Positions 23,075-31,591 of a DNA stretch of 64,000 nucleotides are shown here, in pieces. How positions within the stretch are numbered: position 1 is the first letter of the stretch; every line of letters starts with the position of its first letter. The notes under the pieces are model-generated. The model was not told where the DNA came from. It saw nothing but the letters and a program-made list of their open reading frames with translations, and made no database searches. The DNA comes from Prevotella sp. UBA2850. Its GTDB lineage: Bacteria > Bacteroidota > Bacteroidia > Bacteroidales > Bacteroidaceae. The stretch spans positions 6,679 through 70,678 of the forward strand of contig DEFO01000058.1 of NCBI GenBank assembly GCA_002350805.1, read 5' to 3'. Both the position numbers and the translations under genes were made by a program.

Positions 23075-24817
23075 TCAATTACCTTTCGTCAGATAATACC
23101 AGGCAGTGCGGCGGAAAGCCTCCAGCTGGGCACCTCCCTCGCGCATGGCATTGCTGAAACTGTTAAAACTCTGCAGCACAACAGGACTGATGAGTCCCTG
23201 CGGCGGTTGCTGGCGTTGCTGGGCGAAGGCCAGGGCCACAGCCTCTTGCACGGCCCGCGGGTTGTAGCTGATTTTGCCCTGAACCACCTGCAGATACTGC
23301 ATGAACCGCTCGATGTCGCGGTCGAGCAAGGGTTGCATGAGCAGATACTGCACGGCCATCTTGTTTTGCGGATTGTGCAGGAACAGCTGTCCGCAAATCT
23401 TGTCGGTCTCCTTTTCGCTGAACAAGAAATCGTCGGGCAGCCGCACCTTGCGCAGCCATCCATACTGCGGATGCTCGTTGATGAGCTGCTCATGGCCGAT
23501 GAGTTGCTCGGTGCGCTGGGCCCACTTGCGGTAGAAGACGGTTTTCTTCAGCAGGTTGATATACTTCGCTGCAACCCCGTATTGCCCGTTGATGAGGTTG
23601 GTCTCCGCCAGCCGCTTCACCACCCGCACGCTCTTGCGATAGTCGGGCAGGCACTCCATTGACTCGAAGGCGAAGCGCTGGGCGGTGTTCACCAATCCGA
23701 GGTGGTAGTAAATCTCGCCCGTCAGCTGGGCGGTAGTGAAGTTACGCTCGAAAATGGGCAGCAGTCCTTCGTGGCCATGCTGATAGAAATCGAAGATGCG
23801 GTCGCCCAGCTTTCCGGTCATGGCGAGGGCCAGATTGGTGGCCGACACGCTCATGGGCAGGTCGGGATTCTTCTGCTCGGCCTTGCGAACGACGCCCTCC
23901 CAGTCTTTCAGGCGCACCAGATAGTCGTACTCTATCAGCTCATACTTGCGCTCGTCGAAGCCGTTCGGAACGACGACGGCCGTCAGGACAGCCAGCACCG
24001 CCACCTGCATGGTGAGCAGGGCCGTGCGCTTGGTTTTGGTCTGAATAGAAGGCAGATAGCGCACCGTCAGCGGCACGACAACGCACAACAGGGCCGTCAG
24101 GGCCATCATAACGGTCACCGTCTGCACATAACGGTAGTAGAAAAGCCCGGTCATCAGCGTGGCTGCCGGATAGTTGGTGCAGGCCACACTCACCCCGATA
24201 CAGGCTAGTGTATAGAGCACCAGCAACACACTGGCCACCAATGCCTTCACACGCGAGGAGCTGTCGAGCAGCCAGCGGCACGCCACATAGACCGTGAGCA
24301 GCCACACCAGCGGACCTGCCAGCCAATAGACCACAGGCACGCCGACCAGCACACAGGCCAGCTGGGCATACTTGTTACGGGGCCAGAGCAGCATGGCCAG
24401 CAGGCAGATGATGAGCGCAACGGCATAAGCCAGCAGCACACTCTCGTCGCCCATGGTGTACCAAAGTGCCAAAGCGGGAATGAAGCTCAGCGGATAATAG
24501 AAGCCTTCGCCACGAGTCGACAGCCGGGTGGTGAGCCGCCACACCAGCCGTTGCAGCAACATATAGAGCACGGCCAGCACCAGTGCGCCCACCAGCAACA
24601 CATTATAAAACTGCACCAGAAACTCGCTCACATAACGGGCAAAGCCTCCCGGCTGCGACAGGACCTCGCGCAGGTAAGTCCCGTCGAACAAAAACATCTG
24701 GAATTGCTCCTGATAGCTGAGCGCATGGGGATAGCGGTAGCGCCAAAAGAGGAACACCATCAGGCCGAAGGCCAGCGTCAGTCCCCACTGCCAAAGGTTT
24801 TTACTGCATTTCTTCAT
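23075..24817 (-). CDS. DUF6057-type polytopic membrane protein, copy B
   Basis: About 580 residues from ATG 24817 (an upstream ATG at 24829 lies inside the preceding gene). About eight hydrophobic segments fill the first 300 residues; the rest is a soluble helical domain with TPR-like pairs ('FNTTAQLTGEIYYHLGLVNTA'-like pattern, 'AETNLINGQYGVAAKYINLLKK'-like pattern). The signature 'YPHALSYQEQFQMFLFDG' sits in the first periplasmic loop. Architecture of many membrane helices, an acidic first loop and a C-terminal repeat domain recalls GT-C glycosyltransferases, but this is only an inference. Overlaps the preceding DUF4369-like gene by 17 bp. Confidence 0.75.
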   Translation of the reverse strand: MKKCSKNLWQWGLTLAFGLMVFLFWRYRYPHALSYQEQFQMFLFDGTYLREVLSQPGGFARYVSEFLVQFYNVLLVGALVLAVLYMLLQRLVWRLTTRLSTRGEGFYYPLSFIPALALWYTMGDESVLLAYAVALIICLLAMLLWPRNKYAQLACVLVGVPVVYWLAGPLVWLLTVYVACRWLLDSSSRVKALVASVLLVLYTLACIGVSVACTNYPAATLMTGLFYYRYVQTVTVMMALTALLCVVVPLTVRYLPSIQTKTKRTALLTMQVAVLAVLTAVVVPNGFDERKYELIEYDYLVRLKDWEGVVRKAEQKNPDLPMSVSATNLALAMTGKLGDRIFDFYQHGHEGLLPIFERNFTTAQLTGEIYYHLGLVNTAQRFAFESMECLPDYRKSVRVVKRLAETNLINGQYGVAAKYINLLKKTVFYRKWAQRTEQLIGHEQLINEHPQYGWLRKVRLPDDFLFSEKETDKICGQLFLHNPQNKMAVQYLLMQPLLDRDIERFMQYLQVVQGKISYNPRAVQEAVALAFAQQRQQPPQGLISPVVLQSFNSFSNAMREGGAQLEAFRRTAWYYLTKGN

Positions 24818-25430
24818 GAGTATCGGCATTAACTGTTACGATTCGCCCGTCGGGCATTTGTTTCTGATAAGTGAGCGGATAGAGATTCTCGAGGAAGTCG
24901 TGCAGCACACCCTCGCGCAAGTTGGCAGCCAGCTGACGGGTGTACCGCTTGTAGGCCAGATGCAGACTATCGGCCTCGGCCACGCGGCCATCTTTCCGCA
25001 AGGCAAACTGCCGGGCATTGTGGGCCTCGGTGATTTGCTTCCACATCTGCAGCGAGTCGTTCTGGGGTGTGCCGTGCGCACTACTGATGGAGTCGATCTC
25101 CACATGGATATCGCCGGGCTCGACCACCACCAGCAATGGCTGGAAACCTTGGCGGAAATGGTAGTCGATGATGATCTTGGCCATCATCAGCGTGTCGCGC
25201 TCGAACGCAAACCTGCCGTCGCGGATGACTACCGAATCGACGTTCCAGCGGGTGTCGTTGGTCAGCGGCACCAGAAATATCTGCTTGCCCTCCAGGTTGG
25301 GATTGGGCGCCACGCCGTGAATGCGGCACAGACCGGCACTTGGCTCCTGCCGACCATCGCACGAGGCGACGGCTACAAGCAACAGTGCCACGACCGGGAG
25401 GCACATGATTTTCCTCATCGTTTGCTTCAT
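24801..25430 (-). CDS. DUF4369-like lipoprotein without thioredoxin domain
   Basis: About 209 residues with a lipobox (AVASC). The mature part resembles the N-terminal DUF4369 domain of Bacteroidetes thioredoxin-like lipoproteins: 'GKQIFLVPLTNDTRWNVDSV', 'VIRDGRFAFERD', 'LLVVVEPGDIHVEID'. The thioredoxin domain that usually follows, with its CxxC, is absent; instead a charged helical region follows and the protein ends. It sits between pair C and pair B, overlapping the latter by 17 bp, so it belongs to the same transcript. Start could also be ATG 25418. Confidence 0.65.
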   Translation of the reverse strand: MKQTMRKIMCLPVVALLLVAVASCDGRQEPSAGLCRIHGVAPNPNLEGKQIFLVPLTNDTRWNVDSVVIRDGRFAFERDTLMMAKIIIDYHFRQGFQPLLVVVEPGDIHVEIDSISSAHGTPQNDSLQMWKQITEAHNARQFALRKDGRVAEADSLHLAYKRYTRQLAANLREGVLHDFLENLYPLTYQKQMPDGRIVTVNADTHEEMQ

Positions 25431-25490
25431 CTTATCACTCATCGTTTATTCTTTTTCACTCACTATTCATCATGATATACTGACGGTGCA

Positions 25491-26999
25491 TCATTTCCTC
25501 ACACCGACCTGCACCCGCTTGTCGGAGAAGACCTCGCGGCGGGCCTTGCGCACATCGAAACTGACCTTCACACGGGTGAAGTCGGGACAGTTGTACGAGT
25601 CGAACATCGCGGCATAGTACTTGCGGGGATGGCGCTGCGGCAGCATGAACGGCTTGCCCACCCTGCCCTGCTGGTCGATGCATGCGAAATAGAGCCGGGC
25701 ATACATGCCGTCGTCGCGCTTGCTGCTGAAGACGAACCAATGGCTGTCGGACGACCAGTTGTGATAGCTCTCCGTATCGTCGCTGTTGGCCTCGTCGAGC
25801 GAACGCGCCCGGCCGGTTTGCAAGTCCATCAGCCACAGGTCGGCATCCTTATGGCACACGGGAAAGTTACTACGGCTGCTCTGGCAGTACATCAGCCAGC
25901 GGCCGTCGTAGCTGGGACGGGCCAGCGTGAAGCTCTTGTCGAGCGCCGGACCATTGAGCAGGGTGTCCACCCGCTCGCCGAACCGGCCCGTTCGGGCATC
26001 AAAGGGTATGCGGCACAGGCTGCACTTCACCTTCTCGTATTCTGCCGGCACGCTGCAATGGGGCGATGTGCTGTAGTAGAGATACCGGCCGTCGGCCGAG
26101 AAGGCTGGGAAGATTTCCAGCCAGTCAGTCTGCAGCAGGGGCGAGAGAATCAGCTCGTTGGTGCGCGTGTCGAGCACCACAATGTTGCTGAACTCATGAT
26201 AAGCCTCGATGCGCTGGCCCTTGCCGACGAAGAAACTCTGATGGACGGAGTTGGTGGCATAGGCACAATAACGGCCCGCGGGATGCCAGTAGGCATAGCT
26301 GCCGGCGGCTTTGGTTGAGTCGGTCTTGGTGTTGAGCCATACCTGCTGCCCGTCTTTCTGTACCAGCGTGCCGCCGCCCTCGCCGCGGATCTGGAGGGTG
26401 AAGGCCGACGGGTCGGTGCGGTTGGGCGTATGGCAGTTGAAGCAACGGCCCGGGAGAGCCGACTCCTGCAGGATGGCATATTCCTTAAAGGTGTGGATAT
26501 CGCGCTGATAGATGCCTATGTTGCCGCCCACCTCGTAGCCCGGGGCAATGCGACGGTAGGTAACGCCGTAGTCGGTCAGGGCGAAGGGGCTCACATGCAC
26601 CCTGAAGTCGCGGTATTGCGACCAACGGCCGTCTTTCCGCATGCAGACGGTGAACACCAGGTCGGCGCCGCGGTTCAGCGCGGTCAGCCGGTGCCACTCG
26701 TCGATATCGAAGTCGGCAACATCGCCCTGCACATGCATCTCGCCGCCTTTCTGGCCGCGCACCACCACATCCAGGAGGTCCACCTGCTCGTCGGCGGCAT
26801 TGAAGTTGAGCGGTGCGATGCCCACGGGAATGGTCACACCGACATAGTCGGGATAGATAGAGGGCTGCTCTGCGACGCTGGAGGGCTGCTCCACGCTGCC
26901 AGAGGGCTGCTTTAGAAGTCCAGAGCAGCCTGCCAGCACCATCAGGAGTGCCATCCAGATATAGAACGTCAGTTTGCGCATCATCCAATACTTATTCAT
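25491..26999 (-). CDS. CxxCH beta-propeller lipoprotein, copy C
   Basis: About 502 residues from ATG 26999 (others at 27005, 26984, 26981), with lipobox VLAGC. Domains as in A and B: 'YPDYVGVTIPVGIAPLNF', CFNCH (Cys186, Cys189, His190), and propeller blades ('YWHPAGRYCAYATN', 'FPAFSADGRYLYYSTS', 'RPSYDGRWLMYCQSS', 'SYHNWSSDSHWFVFSSKRDDG'). The start overlaps the end of DUF6057 copy C by 8 bp. Confidence 0.8.
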   Translation of the reverse strand: MNKYWMMRKLTFYIWMALLMVLAGCSGLLKQPSGSVEQPSSVAEQPSIYPDYVGVTIPVGIAPLNFNAADEQVDLLDVVVRGQKGGEMHVQGDVADFDIDEWHRLTALNRGADLVFTVCMRKDGRWSQYRDFRVHVSPFALTDYGVTYRRIAPGYEVGGNIGIYQRDIHTFKEYAILQESALPGRCFNCHTPNRTDPSAFTLQIRGEGGGTLVQKDGQQVWLNTKTDSTKAAGSYAYWHPAGRYCAYATNSVHQSFFVGKGQRIEAYHEFSNIVVLDTRTNELILSPLLQTDWLEIFPAFSADGRYLYYSTSPHCSVPAEYEKVKCSLCRIPFDARTGRFGERVDTLLNGPALDKSFTLARPSYDGRWLMYCQSSRSNFPVCHKDADLWLMDLQTGRARSLDEANSDDTESYHNWSSDSHWFVFSSKRDDGMYARLYFACIDQQGRVGKPFMLPQRHPRKYYAAMFDSYNCPDFTRVKVSFDVRKARREVFSDKRVQVGVRK

Positions 27000-28635
27000 T
27001 CTCATTGTCAGTCTTCATCTGCTTCACATAGCGGGCATAGGAGGAGGAGCCCACCATGCCGGTCGGTTGCTGAACGCCCTCCACCACGTTGCGGTAGCCG
27101 ACGGGCATCGACCGGTAGCCGCCATACTGCTGCACCCACGACATATAGCGCATGAAGTCGTTCACATTTCCCTTGAGCAGCAGCTGCCCCATCATATAGT
27201 CGAGCGCCAGGGTGTTCTCCGGATTGTTGATGAACAACAGGCCGAACACCTTCTCCAACTCGGGATAGCTGAACAGCATATCGTTTTTGAAGCGCAGCTT
27301 GCGCATCCTGCCCCACACGGGATGGGTGTTCACCCAGGCCTCTTTCGACATGATGCGCTCGGCCTGCTCTGCCCAACTGCGGTAGAACAGACTCTTCTTC
27401 AGCAGGGCGAGATGCTTGCGGGCGGTCGCGTAATGGCCGTTCACGATCATACACTCCACGATGCGCTGGGTGCAGCGGCCGCTCTTCTTCGCGTTGAGGA
27501 TTGACTCCTGAATGTCGAACATATAGCGCTGCGCGGAGTTGACAAGGCCCAGTCGCCAGAACGCCTCTGCCGAGGGCAGGTCGCTGGTCATGTCGCGGAA
27601 ACGGGGCATAATGAGCGCGTCGGGGCCGCTTTGGTAGAAGTCGAACATACGGTCGGCCAACTGGCGGGTCATGCCCAGAGCCAGATTGACGCTCACACTA
27701 CTGAAAGGCGTACGCACCTGATAGCGCTGGGCACGCTCAATCACCTCATTCCACCGCTCGTTGCGAATAAGATAGTCCTGGCGGATGAGCTCATATTTCT
27801 CGCGGTCGTAACCCTTTGTCGGGCCCAGCCAGGCCAGCACGGCCACCGCAATCACTCCCCCTGTGACGACCATCATATTGCCTTTCCGGCTCAGAGACAG
27901 ACGGCCGGCCAGGCCGATGAGCACCATCAGCACGGGAATCAGCAACTGCAGCACTGGCATCTGCATCGGGATGCGGTAATAGCACATGGTGAGGAGCACG
28001 GTTTCCAACGGCCACTGGCCCAGGACGGTGTAGTAAGCCAGCCACTCGACGGCCAGCACCCACAAGAGCATCCAGGCGCAGCGCCACCCCAACTGCACCA
28101 CCCGCAAGGCGGCATAGAGCCACACCATGGGGCCGAACAGCCAATAGAACAGCGGAACGACCAGCAGGTCGGCCCACCAGCCAGTCCGCATCATGAGCCG
28201 GGCAGTCAGCAATGCCGCACAGAGCGCCACCGCATACGACAGCATCACATTCTCGTCGCCCATGTGCCACAGCAGAAGCACCGGCGGGAGAAACGAAAGG
28301 ACGAAAAGGAAAGAGGAGGGAACTGACGACGAGGGTGGCAGCTTTCTCAACAGACGGTAGAAAAGATGCTGCAGCAAGCCAAAAAGCACGGCCAGCAGCA
28401 GGGCGCCAAGCCACGGAATGAAATAAAACTGCGTGAGGAACTCGCCGATATAGTCGGCCAGGCCGCCAGCCATCTGCAGCTTTCCGGAGAAGTAGCCGCC
28501 ATCGAACAGGAACAGCTGGTACTGCTCCTGGTAGCTCAAAGCATGCGGATAACCTTTCCACCAGAAAAGGAACACCGCCACCACCAACATCAGGGTGAAT
28601 GCCGCTCTCGAGAAACTGCCTGCCGCTTTAGTCAT
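26992..28635 (-). CDS. DUF6057-type polytopic membrane protein, copy C
   Basis: 547 residues with about eight membrane segments in the first 300 residues and a soluble helical C-terminal part ('RCTQRIVECMIVNGHYATAR', 'KHLALLKKSLFYRSWAEQAE'). Signature 'YPHALSYQEQYQLFLFDG' after the first segment. First gene of the five-gene minus-strand unit (C pair, DUF4369-like, B pair). A -7 element TACCTTTG lies at plus 28654-28661, just upstream. Confidence 0.75.
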   Translation of the reverse strand: MTKAAGSFSRAAFTLMLVVAVFLFWWKGYPHALSYQEQYQLFLFDGGYFSGKLQMAGGLADYIGEFLTQFYFIPWLGALLLAVLFGLLQHLFYRLLRKLPPSSSVPSSFLFVLSFLPPVLLLWHMGDENVMLSYAVALCAALLTARLMMRTGWWADLLVVPLFYWLFGPMVWLYAALRVVQLGWRCAWMLLWVLAVEWLAYYTVLGQWPLETVLLTMCYYRIPMQMPVLQLLIPVLMVLIGLAGRLSLSRKGNMMVVTGGVIAVAVLAWLGPTKGYDREKYELIRQDYLIRNERWNEVIERAQRYQVRTPFSSVSVNLALGMTRQLADRMFDFYQSGPDALIMPRFRDMTSDLPSAEAFWRLGLVNSAQRYMFDIQESILNAKKSGRCTQRIVECMIVNGHYATARKHLALLKKSLFYRSWAEQAERIMSKEAWVNTHPVWGRMRKLRFKNDMLFSYPELEKVFGLLFINNPENTLALDYMMGQLLLKGNVNDFMRYMSWVQQYGGYRSMPVGYRNVVEGVQQPTGMVGSSSYARYVKQMKTDNENE

Positions 28636-28653
28636 CTTTCATGTTATTACATG

Positions 28654-28661
28654 CAAAGGTA
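28654..28661 (-). promoter_or_regulatory. -7 element of the five-gene DUF6057/CxxCH unit
   Basis: Minus-strand TACCTTTG, 18 bp before the ATG at 28635. A TTTG lies upstream at about 24 bp spacing, a little long. Confidence 0.55.
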
Positions 28662-28765
28662 AAACAAAAATCTGATTTACCGAAACAAACCACATACGAA
28701 TTTGCACAAAACCGCCCCGCATCATGTCGGCGCGGGGCGGTTGAGCGTTATTCATCGGGAAAGAG

Positions 28766-29677
28766 TTACTTCGCCTTGAAGGCCCACCATGTGGCCTCGC
28801 TCCAAGAGCCTGTTCCGGGCTCTGCAAAGATGAGCTTCATATTCTTGTCGTCGAGCTGCATGATCTCAAACTCGTTGACCACCTTACCTCCGCCATTGAT
28901 CTTGAAGGGGAACAGCATGGTACCGTTGGTCACCGTCAGCTTGCCCTGTGCCCAGACATCATTGCCATTCATAGTCGGTGTCATGTCGAACGAAAGGAGG
29001 CCTTCCTGACCGATGGCCTTTCCATTGGCAGCAAACTTCTGAATCTTCGTTCCTGTCAGGGTGAAGGTCATATAGGCACCTGCATCCTCCTCACCAGTGG
29101 CAACACCCGTGTTAGAGTGGCCCAGCTGACCGGTGAGCTCCTCGGGCTTGGCGCCCCACCAGACACCATTTCCACCCTGTACGAAGCTGTCGCCAGAGCC
29201 AGGCAGATAACCCAAATTGCCCCATACAGCACCAGCAAACCACTGGCCGGGGAAGCTCTCGGTATCCCAAGTCCAGTCTTTCTCGCCATCGCCGTAGAGA
29301 TAGCCCCACTGGGGGAGCACGGGATATCTGTCAGACAACTCATCGACCGTGATGGGGAACTCGACAGAAACCACAGAACCGTCGCCATTGCAGGCCTTAC
29401 ACGTCAGCGTGTGGTTGCCGGTAACCAGCATGGTGAACTGAGCATCGTTGGCCTTGACGACCTCCACATTATTCGTCCACATCACATTCACCGGTGCCGA
29501 ACATCTCACAACAGCATGGTTGACATTCTTACCATTTTCCTGATCGACTGTTACAGAACAATATTGTTTCAACTGCTCTGCCGTCAGGATAGGAGCATCA
29601 AAGTCCTTCTCGCTCTGCATGGGGTCACAAGCAACCAGAAGGGCCAATGCCATGATAGATAATATAATCTTTTTCAT
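28766..29677 (-). CDS. SusE/F-like surface lipoprotein
   Basis: A 303-residue lipoprotein (lipobox LLVAC). An N-terminal Ig/PKD-like region with an unusual Cys pair ('LTCKACNGDG') is followed by a Trp- and Gly-rich C-terminal domain ('WGYLYGDGEKDWTWDTE', 'VQGGNGVWWGAKPEEL', 'TWWAFKAK'), a pattern common in surface glycan-binding proteins encoded next to SusC/SusD. It is the third gene of the set, 20 bp after SusD. Ligand unknown. Confidence 0.7.
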   Translation of the reverse strand: MKKIILSIMALALLVACDPMQSEKDFDAPILTAEQLKQYCSVTVDQENGKNVNHAVVRCSAPVNVMWTNNVEVVKANDAQFTMLVTGNHTLTCKACNGDGSVVSVEFPITVDELSDRYPVLPQWGYLYGDGEKDWTWDTESFPGQWFAGAVWGNLGYLPGSGDSFVQGGNGVWWGAKPEELTGQLGHSNTGVATGEEDAGAYMTFTLTGTKIQKFAANGKAIGQEGLLSFDMTPTMNGNDVWAQGKLTVTNGTMLFPFKINGGGKVVNEFEIMQLDDKNMKLIFAEPGTGSWSEATWWAFKAK

Positions 29678-29697
29678 TTCGCTATTCGTTGATTAAA

Positions 29698-31557
29698 TTA
29701 ATAAACAGGTGTTCCTGACATATTCCAGTCAGATGCATCACTACCCCAGCCAGGATTCTGCTTGAGCACTTCCTCGTCGCCTACCAGCTGAATCTGAGAA
29801 GTTGGAATCTGCAAGAAGCCATTGGTCTCGGCATAGCGCTTAGCCCAACTAGAGGTGGCATGCTTCATGGTGGTCCAACGGCCTTGGTAGTTGACCTTCG
29901 AACCATTCTGACGCTCCAAAGCACGGGCGGCCTCGCAACTCTCGCCACCGTCGATGCCCGACCAACGGCGCAGGTCGTTGAAGCGTACGCCCTCGAATGC
30001 CAATTCGAAACGACGCTCGTTCTTGATGTTCTGCCAAGAATAGGTCGTGGCAGGCAGACCAGCACGTGCGCGCACCTTATTCATCTGGGTGGCATCGCCG
30101 GTCAGCTCTGAGTGCATCAGCATCACATCGGCCAAGCGGATCAGGGTCAAGTCGCAGAAATGCGAGCCCTGCATACAGTTACCGTTCATCGGACCTTGAT
30201 AGTTCTCCGGATCGGCAACGTCCCACCATGTGTATGGGCCAGAGCCCGTGTAAGCGCCCCAGTCGGCCTCCATCACGGTGACAGGCATCAGCTTCTTGTT
30301 GTAGTAGCCTGCGTCCTCCGTACAGCTGGTGGTGAACACGAAGTGGTTCAGCTCGTTGAGTGCATCGCAGATAGAGGCCTTCTTACGGATATCGTTGTCG
30401 GCCCAGTCGTCCCACAGTATTGACTGTACGGGACCCTGGCCCCAACCCTGACCGAACGGGAAGGTGTTGGCAAGACCATTGACATAGGTCTTCCCCGTCA
30501 CAGGATCGGTAGCTCCGGCAGCATCATCATCACAGCGCAGTCCGCTGTAGAGCGACAGCTGGTTGCAGTAACCCATACCTGTTGTTCCGTTCCACGACTG
30601 GCAGTTCATGAACTGAATCTGGAAAATCTGCTCCTCGTTGCCATTGCCTGCGAAATATTTACCGGCATCATACAGGTCTTTCACGAAAGGATAGTCCTTG
30701 GCAGTGAACTGGTTGCTGTACTGCCACAGCTGGCGGAAGTCGCCCACCAGGCTGTAACCACCATTGTTGATGACGTCCTCAAGGGCCTTCACCACCTGGT
30801 CTTTCGTCAGTTCCTGCTCGCCATCGAGGGTCATCACGGTGACAGGAGCCAAGTTGGCATTTGCCAGCTCTCCAGCCTTCTTGTAGAATCCCTGATAGAA
30901 CATATAAGCACGTGCCAGCAAAGCCTCGGCGGCAAACTTGGTAGCATGACCGTCGCCCTGGGTCTTCTTCGTCATCAGTGAAGCAGCTTGCACCAGGTCA
31001 CCCATGATATGCGGATAGATGACAGTCTCTGCATCCTGCTGCGGACAGGGTGTAGGACAACCAGCCTGCCAGTAAGCGGGGATATTGCCAAACATCTGCG
31101 AGCCCCACATCACATAGAGAGCTCTCATGAACAAAGCCTCGCCCAGCAGTTGGTCGCGATCGGCTTGATTTGCCCATTCCACATTGTCGATAGAGTAAAT
31201 AATGGTACTTGCACGGTTCAATCCCTCGTAGACGTGCTTCCAGGCATTCTCGTAGAGATTCTCCTTGTTGGTCGTCATGTGGCCTACGGCATGCGACTCG
31301 GTATCACCGGTACCGCCACCACCATTACAGTCGTCCGACATCAGATTCCATACAAAATACGGAGTCTCCAACGGAGATGTCACAAAGCCGTTGAGAACAG
31401 AATAAACACCATTCAGCTCGCTGACCACATCGTCGGAGCTGGCTGGGAAGTTACCCGTGTCCTGCTTGGTATAATTGATTGAGTCCAGCTGATCCTCACA
31501 CGATGAAATGCTGAATGCGAGTAATGTAGCTGCGGCTATAGTTAATATCTTTTTCAT
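29698..31557 (-). CDS. SusD/RagB-family nutrient-binding lipoprotein
   Basis: A 619-residue lipoprotein (lipobox SISSC) that caps a SusC porin at the cell surface. Typical parts are 'LNGVYSVLNGF' near the start, 'LLGEALFMRALYVMWGSQMFGNIP', 'AEALLARAYMFYQG', and the C-terminal 'LTLIRLADVMLMHSELTGD', 'VRARAGLP', 'NIKNERRFELAFEGVRFNDLRRW'. Partner of the SusC gene 34 bp upstream. Substrate cannot be inferred. Confidence 0.93.
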   Translation of the reverse strand: MKKILTIAAATLLAFSISSCEDQLDSINYTKQDTGNFPASSDDVVSELNGVYSVLNGFVTSPLETPYFVWNLMSDDCNGGGGTGDTESHAVGHMTTNKENLYENAWKHVYEGLNRASTIIYSIDNVEWANQADRDQLLGEALFMRALYVMWGSQMFGNIPAYWQAGCPTPCPQQDAETVIYPHIMGDLVQAASLMTKKTQGDGHATKFAAEALLARAYMFYQGFYKKAGELANANLAPVTVMTLDGEQELTKDQVVKALEDVINNGGYSLVGDFRQLWQYSNQFTAKDYPFVKDLYDAGKYFAGNGNEEQIFQIQFMNCQSWNGTTGMGYCNQLSLYSGLRCDDDAAGATDPVTGKTYVNGLANTFPFGQGWGQGPVQSILWDDWADNDIRKKASICDALNELNHFVFTTSCTEDAGYYNKKLMPVTVMEADWGAYTGSGPYTWWDVADPENYQGPMNGNCMQGSHFCDLTLIRLADVMLMHSELTGDATQMNKVRARAGLPATTYSWQNIKNERRFELAFEGVRFNDLRRWSGIDGGESCEAARALERQNGSKVNYQGRWTTMKHATSSWAKRYAETNGFLQIPTSQIQLVGDEEVLKQNPGWGSDASDWNMSGTPVY

Positions 31558-31591
31558 ATCTTTTCTTCCTAAAAATTATGTTATCGTTGCT

